Counted from the stretch's first letter, positions 25,592-34,437 are shown. The stretch is DNA of 40,723 nucleotides from Roseburia sp. (GCA_023664725.1 JAMPFA010000013.1:1-40723), one strand, 5' to 3'. A program made the numbers and translations. Notes: generated from the sequence alone by a model not told the origin.

Positions 25592-27118
25592 ATGGCAGAG
25601 CAGAAAACAGCAAATGTCTCAGTGGGAGACAATGAAGAATATGAAAGACAAAGGCTGATCACCATTAACCGTCTGGCACTGATGATTGTTTTGATCATTT
25701 CCATATTTATGGGGCTGGGATATCCGAAAGATGCTTTGGACGGCAATATCACTTGGAAATTTGCCTTTCTTGTGTCTGGTCTGGCAGTATTTACAGCGGT
25801 TATTAATATTATTGTTTTCCTGGTCAAAAAGGAATCCGTATGGCTCAGGCATACCATTGTCTTAACCTACGGGGCGCTGTATGCCGTGATCATGATGGGA
25901 GCCAAGAGCGATCTTGTGTTTATTATGGCAGTACCCTTAGTTGGCATCCTCATGCTTTACTATGACCTTAAATATATGCGGAACACCACAGTGGGCGTGT
26001 TTCTCATAAACATTGTATTTATGGGATACCGCATTCATTTAGGCACCATGCCTTCCGGCCAGGCTATCGCTCTGTCGAATGTCTTATTACAGATGATGGG
26101 GATGGGCTTGTTCCTTCTGGCTTCCTACGAGGTGACAAAAATTTCCAACAGGATCAATGCAGACAGGCTCCGGCAGGTGGATGAGGAAAAGACCCAGAGT
26201 GAGACACTGCTGTCGGATGTTTTAGAGATTGCCGCAGTGGTGAAGGAAAATTCTGCCGCTGCTGGAGAGCGCATCACTTCACTTCGGGCGGCTACAGAGA
26301 ATACAGCCAGTGCCCTTGGGGATATCTCCGATGGAAATGCCTCTAATGCAAAGAGCATTGAAGAGCAGACGCTTATGACGGGGAATATCCAGCAGATGAT
26401 TGCCAATGCAAAGGAGCTCTCCGACCAGATGATTGAAGTGGCAGCGGAGAGTTTTCATGCCATTCGGGAAGGTCAGGAGTCTATGGGAGTTCTGCTTACC
26501 CAGTCCCAGGTGATTGAGGATTCCAATGAGCAGGTGAGGAGGCTGATGCAGACGCTTGCTGAAAATGCCAGAGAGGTGGGCAGCATCACAGAGGAAATCG
26601 TAAACATATCCAGCCAGACCAATATGCTGGCGCTTAACGCATCCATAGAGAGTGCCAGGGCAGGGGAAGCGGGAAGAGGCTTTGCCGTGGTGGCGGAGCA
26701 GATCCGTATCCTTGCAGAGCAGACCAGGACGCTGACAGAGAGCATCCGGGGGATTGTGGCACAATTGCAGAGCAACACAGATGAGACCATGGGGAGCGTG
26801 GCTCAGGTACTTCAGGCATCCAACCAGGAAAAAGAGAGCATTGCTGTTGCGGGAAAACAGTTTGCGGATATCAATGATAAGATGACGGGCTTAGGCCAAA
26901 ATGTACAGACCATCAGTGATCAGATTGATGAGATATGGTCTGCCAACAACCGGATCGTGGAGAGTATCAGTCAGATTTCCGCCGTCAGCGAGGAAGTGGC
27001 GGCTAGCACTTTGGAGGCAAACGATATCGGAGCTGCCAGCAGCAAAGAGGCAGAGCAGGCGGCAGATATGATGAACAAGCTGTTGGATGCAGCTGCAAAA
27101 CTGGATCACTATTTATAA
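25592..27118 (+). CDS. Methyl-accepting chemotaxis-type receptor without periplasmic domain
   Basis: A 508-residue protein with AAGGAG before ATG 25592. The N-terminal 180 residues carry about six membrane helices with very short loops, so it is not a classical two-TM receptor with a ligand domain; sensing would be in or near the membrane. No clear HAMP domain follows. The signalling domain is canonical, with the hairpin tip around [20 protein letters not shown] and [20 protein letters not shown], where CheA and CheW bind. The gene has its own promoter and a terminator but lies next to the hybrid kinase and receiver protein, which suggests linked sensing. No che or other motility genes are seen in this window. 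Confidence 0.9.
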   Translation: MAEQKTANVSVGDNEEYERQRLITINRLALMIVLIISIFMGLGYPKDALDGNITWKFAFLVSGLAVFTAVINIIVFLVKKESVWLRHTIVLTYGALYAVIMMGAKSDLVFIMAVPLVGILMLYYDLKYMRNTTVGVFLINIVFMGYRIHLGTMPSGQAIALSNVLLQMMGMGLFLLASYEVTKISNRINADRLRQVDEEKTQSETLLSDVLEIAAVVKENSAAAGERITSLRAATENTASALGDISDGNASNAKSIEEQTLMTGNIQQMIANAKELSDQMIEVAAESFHAIREGQESMGVLLTQSQVIEDSNEQVRRLMQTLAENAREVGSITEEIVNISSQTNMLALNASIESARAGEAGRGFAVVAEQIRILAEQTRTLTESIRGIVAQLQSNTDETMGSVAQVLQASNQEKESIAVAGKQFADINDKMTGLGQNVQTISDQIDEIWSANNRIVESISQISAVSEEVAASTLEANDIGAASSKEAEQAADMMNKLLDAAAKLDHYL

Positions 27119-27126
27119 GACAGGAA

Positions 27127-27168
27127 AATGTGCAGAATTTCCATGAGAGGAAGTTCTGCACATTCTTT
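27127..27168 (+). terminator. Terminator after the chemoreceptor gene
   Basis: AATGTGCAGAATTTCC pairs with GGAAGTTCTGCACATT (one internal mismatch) around ATGAGA and is followed by CTTT. The T-run is weak but the stem is long. Confidence 0.75.
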
Positions 27169-27201
27169 ATGTGCGGGTATGTATAGAGCAAATGATAAAG
27201 A

Positions 27202-27966
27202 TTAAGGTTTTTGCTGGAATACCGGGTCTGCGGGATATCCCCCGGCGCATTTTTGCATGGCGCGCTGGATACTGTCTGTGGCATTGTTCCAGGGCTTATC
27301 CTTGTTGAGGTAATCATTTTTCTGGACAAACCAGGACACATCTTCCTGTACCCGCTCCATATTTTCCTGCATGATAGAAAAAACCTTCGGGAAAAAGGTT
27401 CCTTTTTCCTTATCGTTTAATTTGGCATCCGCCGTCTCCACCAAATCTCTAAAGTGGGGAAGGCAAAAGCCTTTGCTCTCAAAAAACAGTTTCTGGAAAT
27501 CACTGTCCTTCTTGTACAAATCCATAAACGTCTCCAAATACCGGTTGTAGATATCGTTAAAATGGCTGCACACGTAGCAGGACTGTTCTTTCCTGGTCAC
27601 CCACTGGCCGATGGAAGTTTTGGGTTCCCGGCTTACGTCGGTTTTTTGGAATTTGGATTTCAAATTGGATTTTGCCGGAGAAAAATGTTTAAATTCCTGC
27701 GCCATTTCCTGGTTCAGCTTTTTCATGTGAGTGCTTAAGATCAGGGCACTGCCCAGGCGGTTGCCGTAATCGTACATCATTTTGTAGTGGTGGCGGCAGA
27801 ATCCGGTTTTGTCTGTCTGTTCCCTGATATCGTCCTCCATGTAGGCGGAACCTAAGATAAAGGACAGGGCATGCTGCTCTGCCTGACGCTCTAAGCAGCA
27901 GAAGGGGCACTCGTCTTTTTCCTCAAAAGCTTTGATCAAAGGGATGGTTTCTATTTTTTGTTTCAT
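27202..27966 (-). CDS. DUF6062 family protein with duplicated CxxC-CxxH metal motifs
   Basis: A 254-residue soluble protein read on the minus strand, with AAGGAGAAG just before the start at 27966. I recognise it as DUF6062-like from the N-terminus (IPLIKAFEEKDECPFCCLER). Two similar halves are visible: Cys20-x2-Cys23 with Cys57-x2-His60 (ECPFC, GFCRHH), and Cys130-x2-Cys133 with Cys168-x2-His171 (SCYVC, GFCLPH). Each half could bind one zinc. The function is not known. It is convergent with the chemoreceptor gene and divergent from carD. An in-frame extension upstream of 27966 looks unlike protein and is not included. Confidence 0.75.
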   Translation of the reverse strand: MKQKIETIPLIKAFEEKDECPFCCLERQAEQHALSFILGSAYMEDDIREQTDKTGFCRHHYKMMYDYGNRLGSALILSTHMKKLNQEMAQEFKHFSPAKSNLKSKFQKTDVSREPKTSIGQWVTRKEQSCYVCSHFNDIYNRYLETFMDLYKKDSDFQKLFFESKGFCLPHFRDLVETADAKLNDKEKGTFFPKVFSIMQENMERVQEDVSWFVQKNDYLNKDKPWNNATDSIQRAMQKCAGGYPADPVFQQKP

Positions 27967-28112
27967 ATGTCTTCTCCTTGGATTGTTTTGTAAGTATTGT
28001 ACCAAACTCTGAGACCAAGGGCTAGTCCTTATTTTATATGTAATTTTGCACAAAAAAGCTCTGTTGAAATTGTTGAAATATTTACAAAATTTATTTTTTT
28101 GTAAAAAAGTTA

Positions 28113-28142
28113 CTGACAATTCAGGGAAGGGTGTGGTATAAT
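28113..28142 (+). promoter_or_regulatory. carD promoter
   Basis: CTGACA at 28113-28118, an 18-base spacer, and TATAAT at 28137-28142. Transcription would begin near 28149, upstream of the leader hairpin. Confidence 0.72.
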
Positions 28143-28160
28143 AGTACTAGTCAATGGGGA

Positions 28161-28187
28161 AGGGGTCTCGGAGGAGATTCCTTTTTG
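28161..28187 (+). promoter_or_regulatory. Terminator-like hairpin in the carD leader
   Basis: AGGGGTCTC pairs with GAGATTCCT (two G-U pairs) around a GGAG loop and runs straight into TTTTTG. It lies between the promoter and the carD start, about 12 bases past the likely transcription start, so it could act as an attenuator. Confidence 0.6.
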
Positions 28188-28212
28188 TTTCGTCAGATAT
28201 CGGAGGTGATTT

Positions 28213-28722
28213 ATGTTTGAAGTAGGAGAATATATTATTTACGGGAGCACTGGGGTGTGCCAGGTTGCGGAGATCAAAAAGATGGCTCCACCTGGAACGA
28301 AGACGGACAAGCTGTATTATGCGTTGGATCCGGTATATGACAAGGGCCGCAGGGTGTATACTCCTGTGAGCAACGAAAAGGTATTGATGAGAAAGATTTT
28401 GACAGCAAAGGAAGCAGACGAGTTGATCAACAGGGTGAGAGAGATTGACATTTTGCAGATAAGAGACGAAAAGCTGCGGGAAGAAAAGTACAAAGAAGCC
28501 ATGCGTACCTGCAGTTGTGTGGAATGGGTCCGCATGATCAAGACATTGTATTTGAGGGGAAAATCAAGACAGGCAGAGGGGAAGAAGATAACCAGCAGTG
28601 ATGCCAGGTATCTGCACTTAGCGGAGGAGAATCTCTATGGAGAATTGTCTATTGCGTTAAAGATTCCAAAGGACAAAGTGGAAGATTTTATCACCCAGCG
28701 GGTAGAGACCCAGGAAAAATGA
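28213..28722 (+). CDS. CarD/CdnL-family transcription regulator
   Basis: A 169-residue protein with TCGGAGGTGAT before ATG 28213. The N-terminal 60 residues form the Tudor-like RNA polymerase interaction domain (MFEVGEYIIYGSTGVCQVAE, ALDPVYDKGRRVYTPVSN). The C-terminal helical domain (about 75-165; SSDARYLHLAEENLYGELSI) contacts upstream DNA near the -10 element. CarD-type proteins bind the RNA polymerase beta subunit and stabilise open complexes, especially at ribosomal RNA promoters. The gene has its own promoter with a terminator-like leader, and a terminator after it. I avoid a symbol as naming varies between lineages. Confidence 0.9.
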   Translation: MFEVGEYIIYGSTGVCQVAEIKKMAPPGTKTDKLYYALDPVYDKGRRVYTPVSNEKVLMRKILTAKEADELINRVREIDILQIRDEKLREEKYKEAMRTCSCVEWVRMIKTLYLRGKSRQAEGKKITSSDARYLHLAEENLYGELSIALKIPKDKVEDFITQRVETQEK

Positions 28723-28742
28723 TCATAGGATGACAGTGATAG

Positions 28743-28784
28743 AAGAGGATTTCAGGCAATAGTCTTTGAGATCCTCTTTTTTGG
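28743..28784 (+). terminator. Terminator after carD
   Basis: AAGAGGAT and ATCCTCTT arms with further TCA/TGA pairing inside, followed by a T-run. It lies 20 bases past the carD stop. Confidence 0.75.
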
Positions 28785-28826
28785 GGAAGGAACCGTGGTT
28801 TCTATGCGGATTCCGAAAGGATAGGG

Positions 28827-28855
28827 TTGCAGTGGAAGGGATAGTGTGATAGAAT
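28827..28855 (+). promoter_or_regulatory. Candidate folT promoter
   Basis: TTGCAG at 28827-28832, a 17-base spacer, and TAGAAT at 28850-28855, 34 bases before the ATG. I saw no tetrahydrofolate riboswitch between it and the gene. Confidence 0.55.
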
Positions 28856-28889
28856 GAGAAAGCTGCTTGGATGATAAGGAGGAGAAACC

Positions 28890-29402
28890 ATGTATACAAA
28901 AGTAAATGCCCGCTGTGTCTCTATGATCGGAGTGCTGGTGGCCTTAGAGATCGTGCTTTCCCGTTTCACGATCCACACATGGAACTTAAAGATTGGATTT
29001 TGCTTTGTGCCTGTGGTTGTGGCGGCCATCTTTTACGGCCCTGTGGCAGCAGGATTGGTGGGAGCTATCGGTGATGTGTTAAGTGCAGTGTTGTTTCCTG
29101 TGGGAGTATTTTTTCCAGGATTCACGTTGACGGCATTTTTGACGGGAGTGGTGTTTGGTGCGCTGTTAAAGAAGAGGCAGACGCTTCCCAATGTGCTGCT
29201 CTCTGTGGGAATTGTTCAGCTTGTGTTAAGTCAGGGGTTAAATACCTTTTTTATTTCCCTGTTTTATGGAAGTCCCTTTGCGTCGTTGTTTTTCACTAGA
29301 ATATATCAGACTCTTATTATGAGTGCAGTGCAGGTGGCAGGTATTGTGCTGATCAGTAAGAAACTGATACCGATGCTCAGAAGATACGAGGACATGAGGT
29401 AA
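28890..29402 (+). CDS. folT: ECF transporter S component, folate family (FolT-like)
   Basis: A 170-residue integral membrane protein with AAGGAGGAG before ATG 28890 and about six membrane helices, standard for substrate-capture subunits of energy-coupling factor transporters. An early VNARCVSMIGVLVALEIVLS followed by LKIGFCFVPVVVAAIFYGPV is the family pattern; the second segment fits the alpha-helical groove typical of FolT-type proteins. FolT binds folates and docks on a shared EcfAA'T module that is encoded elsewhere. The exact vitamin cannot be proven by eye; other S components in this fold differ little. The next feature is a decayed regulator gene 18 bases downstream. Confidence 0.8.
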   Translation: MYTKVNARCVSMIGVLVALEIVLSRFTIHTWNLKIGFCFVPVVVAAIFYGPVAAGLVGAIGDVLSAVLFPVGVFFPGFTLTAFLTGVVFGALLKKRQTLPNVLLSVGIVQLVLSQGLNTFFISLFYGSPFASLFFTRIYQTLIMSAVQVAGIVLISKKLIPMLRRYEDMR

Positions 29403-29419
29403 GCCTGCCACTGTGAGGT

Positions 29420-29686
29420 ATGGGTATGTATTTGATAGCTGTAGATGATGAGAGACCGGCGCTTAGGGATCTGGTATGTATATTGGAGGAACTCGGGATA
29501 GAGCATTGCGTGATCCGGAAATAGAATTATCTTGCGGTGGACCCCACATGTCTTAACTGTGACTATTACAATTTTCTGGCAGGGGATGTGATGGCGATCA
29601 ATTCTTATACAGGAGAGTATATGTCAAACTACAGTTGGACAGAATTTACATTAGCCTATTTGGATGAAGCCCGTTTTTGGGAATAA
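29420..29686 (+). pseudogene. Remnant of a two-component response regulator (internal deletion and stop)
   Basis: In one frame from ATG 29420, the residues MYLIAVDDERPALRDLVCIL are a receiver-domain start, and the frame ends at TAG 29522. Beyond the stop the same frame reads NYLAVDPTCLNCDYYNFLAGD, then MAINSYTGEYMSNYSWTEFT, and ends at TAA 29684. This second part resembles the C-terminal end of Lachnospiraceae regulators with a BTAD-like output region. Both ends of one gene are present in frame, but the middle, roughly 250 residues, is missing and replaced by a stop. It is most simply a deleted, dead gene. The two short reading frames may still be translated, but nothing supports that. Confidence 0.75.
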
Positions 29687-29699
29687 AATCGCAAAGGAT

Positions 29700-29736
29700 A
29701 AGAGATTTTGGGCAGAAGCTTAAAGTCTCTTTTTTA
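29700..29736 (+). terminator. Terminator between the regulator remnant and uppP
   Basis: AAGAGATTT pairs with AAAGTCTCTT (one G-U) and is followed by six T residues. It probably was the terminator of the lost regulator and now insulates uppP. Confidence 0.75.
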
Positions 29737-29756
29737 GTAGAATGGAGGGGTAGATT

Positions 29757-30587
29757 GTGGATGAATTGTTAAAAGCTTTGTTTTTTGGAATTGTGGAGGG
29801 CATCACGGAATGGCTTCCTGTAAGCAGCACGGGGCATTTGATTCTGCTGAATGAATTTGTGACCATGGATGTCTCCAAGGATTTTTTTCAGATGTTTGAG
29901 GTGGTGATCCAGCTTGGCGCTATTCTGGCGGTGGTAATCCTTTACTGGAAGGAGATTTATCCTTTTTCCAAAACAGAACCCTATTTTATCAAACAGGACA
30001 TATTTCTTATGTGGCTGAAGATTGTGTTCGCCTGCATCCCGGCGGTTATCCTGGAATTGCTGTTTGGGGATGTGGTGGAGGAGATGTTTTACAATCCAGT
30101 TGTCATCGCCTTGGCGTTGATCCTTTTTGGGGTGGCTTTTATCTGGATCGAAAACAGAAATAAAGTCAGGGAGCCAAAAGTGACTTCGATAGCGGAGATT
30201 TCATTTTCCATGGCCTTTGGGATCGGCATGTTCCAGTTAATCGCAGCGGTATTTCCGGGGACCAGCCGTTCCGGGGCGACGATCCTTGGGGGGATACTCC
30301 TTGGAATTTCAAGAAGTGTGGCGGCGGAATTTACATTTTTTCTGGCTATCCCTGTTATGTTTGGGGCAAGTCTTATCAAGCTTCTGGAATTCGGTCTTTC
30401 TTTTCAGAACGGAGAGCTGGGGATCCTTTTGGTGGGGATGGCATCATCCTTTCTGGTTTCCTCTTATGTCATCCGTTTTCTGATGGCCTATATCAAGAGG
30501 CATGATTTTAAAATTTTTGGCTGGTACAGGATCGGGCTTGGATTATTAGTGTTAATTTATTTTGTTTTGTGGCCGAAATATATATAA
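29757..30587 (+). CDS. uppP: Undecaprenyl-diphosphatase UppP (BacA)
   Basis: A 276-residue, eight-helix membrane enzyme starting at GTG 29757 behind TGGAGGGG. It removes a phosphate from undecaprenyl diphosphate so the lipid carrier can be reused in cell-wall synthesis; extra copies give bacitracin tolerance. Signature motifs are EGITEWLPVSSTGHL near the N-terminus, with the glutamates and serine, and PGTSRSGATILGGILLG in the second half with the catalytic-site arginine. The end overlaps an upstream in-frame extension of glgX, but I place the glgX start downstream. The length and helices fit the family. Confidence 0.96.
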   Translation: MDELLKALFFGIVEGITEWLPVSSTGHLILLNEFVTMDVSKDFFQMFEVVIQLGAILAVVILYWKEIYPFSKTEPYFIKQDIFLMWLKIVFACIPAVILELLFGDVVEEMFYNPVVIALALILFGVAFIWIENRNKVREPKVTSIAEISFSMAFGIGMFQLIAAVFPGTSRSGATILGGILLGISRSVAAEFTFFLAIPVMFGASLIKLLEFGLSFQNGELGILLVGMASSFLVSSYVIRFLMAYIKRHDFKIFGWYRIGLGLLVLIYFVLWPKYI

Positions 30588-30616
30588 TACAGCAGAAAAT
30601 GAGAGGAACAGATGTT

Positions 30617-32716
30617 ATGAAACCAGTATTGGCAGAGACAAAATACCATTTGATACCATTAGATGAGATCGGCGGATACAGAGTGAGGCCGGGATTGTAT
30701 GAGATTAACGGCGCTACGGCTATACCTGGCGGCGTTAATTTTACTATTCACTCCAATCAGGCAACGGCCTGTGAGCTGTTGCTTTACCACAACAGGGAGA
30801 TGGAGCCTTACACTATTATCCCATTTCCGGAGAACTACAGGATCGGCAATGTCTATTCCATGATCGTGTTTGGCCTTCAGATTGAGGAATTTGAGTATGC
30901 ATACCGCCTGGACGGACCTTATCAGCCGGAGAAAGGAATTATTTTTGATAAAAACAAAGTGCTTCTTGACCCCTACGCCAAGGCAGTGACAGGACAGAGG
31001 ATCTGGGGGGAGAGACAGACAGATGCGGAGAACCCCTATCACGCCAGGGTGGTGAAGGATGACTTTGATTGGGGAAACGACAAAGCGTTAAACACTCCCA
31101 TGGAGGATATCATTATCTATGAAATGCATGTCCGGGGCTTTACTCAGGACAGTTCCTCCGGGGTGAAATACAGGGGAACTTTTGCGGGAATTTTGGAAAA
31201 ACTGCCCTATCTGAAAGAGCTTGGCATCACTGCAGTGGAACTTATGCCTATCTTTGAGTTTGATGAGCTGCGGGAGGCAAGGGAGATTGGAGATAAGAAG
31301 CTGTTAAATTACTGGGGATACAGCACAGTAAGTTTTTTTGCACCCAATACCAGCTACATTTCCCGCCAGGAACACAATGATGAGGGAAATGAGTTAAAAC
31401 ATCTTGTAAAGACATTAAACGAAAACGGTATTGAAGTGTATCTGGATGTGGTGTTTAACCACACGGCGGAGGGAAATGAGAACGGACCCTATTTCTCTTT
31501 TAAAGGAATTGACAATAACATTTACTACATGCTGACACCGGAAGGGTTCTACTACAATTTCAGCGGCTGTGGCAATACCTTAAACTGCAACCATCCCATT
31601 GTACAGCAGATGATCATGGAATGTCTGCGGTACTGGGTGATCACTTACCGGGTAAACGGTTTCCGGTTTGACCTTGCCAGCATTCTGGGAAGAAACGAGG
31701 ACGGAAGCCCTATGTCAAAACCGCCATTGTTACAGTCCCTGGCATTTGACCCGATTCTTGGGGATGTAAAGCTCATCGCAGAGGCTTGGGATGCAGGAGG
31801 ACTGTATCAGGTAGGCACCTTTCCCTCCTGGAACCGCTGGGTAGAGTGGAACGGAAAGTACCGGGACGATATGAGAAGCTTTTTAAAGGGAGACGGCGGC
31901 AAGGCGGAAGCGGCGGTAACACGTATTTTCGGTTCCAGCGATCTGTATCAGGAGCGTGTGGGATGCGGAGCCTCCGTAAACTTTTTGACCTGCCATGACG
32001 GGTTTACCCTCCATGATCTGTACTCCTACAATGAGAAGCACAATGAGGCAAATGGCTGGGATAACACAGACGGGGCCGATGACAATAGAAGCTGGAACTG
32101 TGGCGTGGAGGGGGAGACAAATAACCCGGAGATAAACAGGCTCAGACTTCGGATGATGAAAAATGCCACAGCAGTTTTATTCTGCAGCCGTGGTATTCCT
32201 ATGTTTCTTGCGGGGGATGAGTTTGGAAACACCCAGTTTGGGAACAATAACCCCTACTGTCAGGACAATATCATATCCTGGCTGGATTGGAATCTTTTGA
32301 GAAAAAACAGGGATCTGTTTAACTTTTTTAAATTTATGATCTCTTTTAGAAAGAATCATGACCCCATTCGGAAAAATACTGCCCTTTGCAGCTACCGATT
32401 CCCGGAGCAGAGTGCCCACGGGGTAGTTCCCTGGGAGCCGGATTTTGGCGGAGATTCCCATTATATAGGGATTATGTACGCAGGCCGTACCGAGGGAAGG
32501 GATGACTGTATCTATATGGCCATCAACACCTACTGGGAGCCTCTGCAGGTTACCCTTCCGGAGCTGCCGGAATACATGAGGTGGTACAGGATCGTGGATA
32601 CCTACCGGGAGGAATTTATCTGCGGCATCGGGGAGCCGGTGGATGATATGCCGGTGGAAGTGAAAGAGCGCACCGTGGCTATTTTTGAGGCGGGAAGAAA
32701 AAGTATCAGATGGTAA
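30617..32716 (+). CDS. glgX: Glycogen debranching enzyme GlgX (isoamylase type)
   Basis: A 699-residue glycoside hydrolase family 13 enzyme, started at ATG 30617 with GAGAGGAAC upstream; the in-frame GTG at 30569 lies inside uppP. It cleaves alpha-1,6 branches of limit dextrins in glycogen breakdown. An N-terminal carbohydrate-binding beta domain (about 15-150) is followed by the catalytic barrel: DVVFNHTAEGNENG, the nucleophile Asp in GFRFDLASIL, the acid/base Glu in LIAEAWDAGG, and the transition-state Asp in FLTCHDGFTLHD. The rest of the glycogen operon is not in the window. It is six bases from the greA-family gene. Confidence 0.95.
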   Translation: MKPVLAETKYHLIPLDEIGGYRVRPGLYEINGATAIPGGVNFTIHSNQATACELLLYHNREMEPYTIIPFPENYRIGNVYSMIVFGLQIEEFEYAYRLDGPYQPEKGIIFDKNKVLLDPYAKAVTGQRIWGERQTDAENPYHARVVKDDFDWGNDKALNTPMEDIIIYEMHVRGFTQDSSSGVKYRGTFAGILEKLPYLKELGITAVELMPIFEFDELREAREIGDKKLLNYWGYSTVSFFAPNTSYISRQEHNDEGNELKHLVKTLNENGIEVYLDVVFNHTAEGNENGPYFSFKGIDNNIYYMLTPEGFYYNFSGCGNTLNCNHPIVQQMIMECLRYWVITYRVNGFRFDLASILGRNEDGSPMSKPPLLQSLAFDPILGDVKLIAEAWDAGGLYQVGTFPSWNRWVEWNGKYRDDMRSFLKGDGGKAEAAVTRIFGSSDLYQERVGCGASVNFLTCHDGFTLHDLYSYNEKHNEANGWDNTDGADDNRSWNCGVEGETNNPEINRLRLRMMKNATAVLFCSRGIPMFLAGDEFGNTQFGNNNPYCQDNIISWLDWNLLRKNRDLFNFFKFMISFRKNHDPIRKNTALCSYRFPEQSAHGVVPWEPDFGGDSHYIGIMYAGRTEGRDDCIYMAINTYWEPLQVTLPELPEYMRWYRIVDTYREEFICGIGEPVDDMPVEVKERTVAIFEAGRKSIRW

Positions 32717-32722
32717 AATATT

Positions 32723-33226
32723 ATGTATGATGAATTGACAAAAAAAGATATTGAGAAAATGGAAGAGGAGATAGAGTACCGGAAGCTGGTGGTGCGCAAA
32801 GAGGCGTTGGAGGCAGTGAAAGAGGCACGTTCCCACGGGGATCTCAGCGAAAATTTTGAGTATCATGCTGCCAAGAAGGATAAAAACCAGAACGAAAGCC
32901 GGATCCGGTACTTAGAGCGGATGATAAAGACCGCCAAAGTGGTCTCCGAGGATTCCAAAGAGGATGAGGTGGGACTGAACAACACGGTGGAAGTCTATTT
33001 CGAGGAGGACGACGAAACAGAGACATTTACCATTGTCACCACCATAAGGGGAAATTCCTTAAAAGGGCTGATCAGCAGGGAGTCTCCTATGGGAAAAGCC
33101 CTTTTCGGCCATAAGGTGGGAGACAGGGTGGAGGTAAAAGTGGATGAAAATTACAGCTATTTTGTCCAGATACGCTCCATCGGAAAACAGGTGGACGATG
33201 ACGCCATCAGTATCCGTAAGTTTTAG
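32723..33226 (+). CDS. greA: GreA/GreB-family transcription elongation factor
   Basis: A 167-residue protein with the two GreA parts: an N-terminal coiled coil (residues 1-78, tip residues in SHGDLSENFEYHAAK) and a C-terminal globular domain (LISRESPMGKALFGHKVGD). The acidic tip inserts into the RNA polymerase secondary channel and stimulates cleavage of backtracked RNA. It follows glgX by only six bases. No Shine-Dalgarno site is visible before ATG 32723, so it may be translated by coupling or at a low rate. GreA is usually about 158-160 residues, so this may be a paralog and not the main copy. It ends by overlapping the convergent dinB gene by four bases. Confidence 0.88.
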   Translation: MYDELTKKDIEKMEEEIEYRKLVVRKEALEAVKEARSHGDLSENFEYHAAKKDKNQNESRIRYLERMIKTAKVVSEDSKEDEVGLNNTVEVYFEEDDETETFTIVTTIRGNSLKGLISRESPMGKALFGHKVGDRVEVKVDENYSYFVQIRSIGKQVDDDAISIRKF

Positions 33227-34437
33227 TGTGGCGAATCTCCGTTTTTCTCTTCCAGAAAGCAGGCACGTTTTACGGCGCTGCTGCCGTATTTGTTCCGGAT
33301 GGAATCTAAGGCGGAGTTTAGTTTGGAGAGTCGTTCGTACTGTTCTTTGTGGAACAGGTCGTACTGATAAGTCTGGTCTGAGGTTGCCTTGCTGGTGGAA
33401 ATTCCAATGAGCCGGATGGGTTCATGTTTCCACATATGGGTAAACAGTTCCCAGGCAGTGTCAAAAATTTCCTCCGTAATGTTGGTGGGGGAAAAGAGGC
33501 TTTTCTGGTGGGAATATTTTTCAAATTCGCAGGTGACCAGTGTGACGCCTACCACGCTGACATAGGCTTTGTCGGCACGGATTCTGGCTGCAACCGACTC
33601 GGCCAGGGAGAGAAGGATGACTTTGGCGGTTTCCAGATCTGTCATATCCACGGCAAGGGTTGTCTCACTGCTGTAGCCCTTGTTTGCGGCTTCGTGTCCG
33701 GCGGCATATTCCAAATCCCTGCCGTTTGCATAGTTCCAGATAGTCTGCCCCTGTTTGTGGAGGTGGGGCTTTAGCAGGTCGGGGTCACAGGCGGCAAGGT
33801 CGCCAATGGTATGGATCCCCAGCATATGAAGCTTTTTTTCTGTGGATTTTCCCACAAAAAACAGATCTCGCACGGGAAGAGGCCACATTTTGGAGGGGAT
33901 TTCTTCCGGGAACAGGGTGTGGGTCTTATAGGGCTTTTCAAAGTCAGAGGCCATTTTCGCCAGCAGTCTGTTGGTGGAGACACCAATGTTTACCGTAAAG
34001 CCCAGTTCTGTGTAGATCCGCTCTCGAAGCACGTTGGCGTAGTCTATCAGGTTTCCGTAAAGTTTTTCTGTGCCTGACATATCGCAGAATGCTTCGTCGA
34101 TACTGTACTGTTCCACAGTGGGGGCCACTTCTTCCAACAGACGGATAAAGGACTGGGAACGTTTGGCGTAGAGTTTATGGTTCGGAGGAAAGACCTTAAG
34201 ATGCGGGCATTTTTCTCTGGCCCGGATCAAAGGTTCCCCGGTGACGATGCCAAATTTTTTGGCAGGGGTGGATTTTGCCAGTACAACGCCGTGGCGCATT
34301 TTCTCGTCCCCTCCGATGACGGCGGGGATGGTGCGGATATCCACATCCAAAAGATGTTCTTTTAACAGATGATCGGCGCTCCAGGACAGGAAGGCACTGT
34401 TTACGTCAATGTGGTAGATGGTGGAGGCGGGTGTCAT
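33223..34437 (-). CDS. dinB: Y-family DNA polymerase IV (DinB)
   Basis: A 404-residue translesion polymerase. I choose the start at 34437 because GAAGGAGTTTCCCT lies before it; an in-frame start 48 bases upstream lacks a site. Palm-domain carboxylates are in YHIDVNSAFLSW near the N-terminus and YSIDEAFCDMSG near residue 105. The thumb region with helix-hairpin-helix (LHMLGIHTIGDLAACD) and the little finger (KGYSSETTLAVDMTD) follow. The length suits DinB. It copies damaged or stalled templates with low fidelity. An SOS-like operator overlaps its promoter, so damage-induction is likely. Confidence 0.95.
   Translation of the reverse strand: MTPASTIYHIDVNSAFLSWSADHLLKEHLLDVDIRTIPAVIGGDEKMRHGVVLAKSTPAKKFGIVTGEPLIRAREKCPHLKVFPPNHKLYAKRSQSFIRLLEEVAPTVEQYSIDEAFCDMSGTEKLYGNLIDYANVLRERIYTELGFTVNIGVSTNRLLAKMASDFEKPYKTHTLFPEEIPSKMWPLPVRDLFFVGKSTEKKLHMLGIHTIGDLAACDPDLLKPHLHKQGQTIWNYANGRDLEYAAGHEAANKGYSSETTLAVDMTDLETAKVILLSLAESVAARIRADKAYVSVVGVTLVTCEFEKYSHQKSLFSPTNITEEIFDTAWELFTHMWKHEPIRLIGISTSKATSDQTYQYDLFHKEQYERLSKLNSALDSIRNKYGSSAVKRACFLEEKNGDSPH

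Noticed and set aside
28786..28889. Possible tetrahydrofolate riboswitch before folT.
   Set aside because: I could not find the expected pairing or conserved core; only an ordinary candidate promoter is visible.
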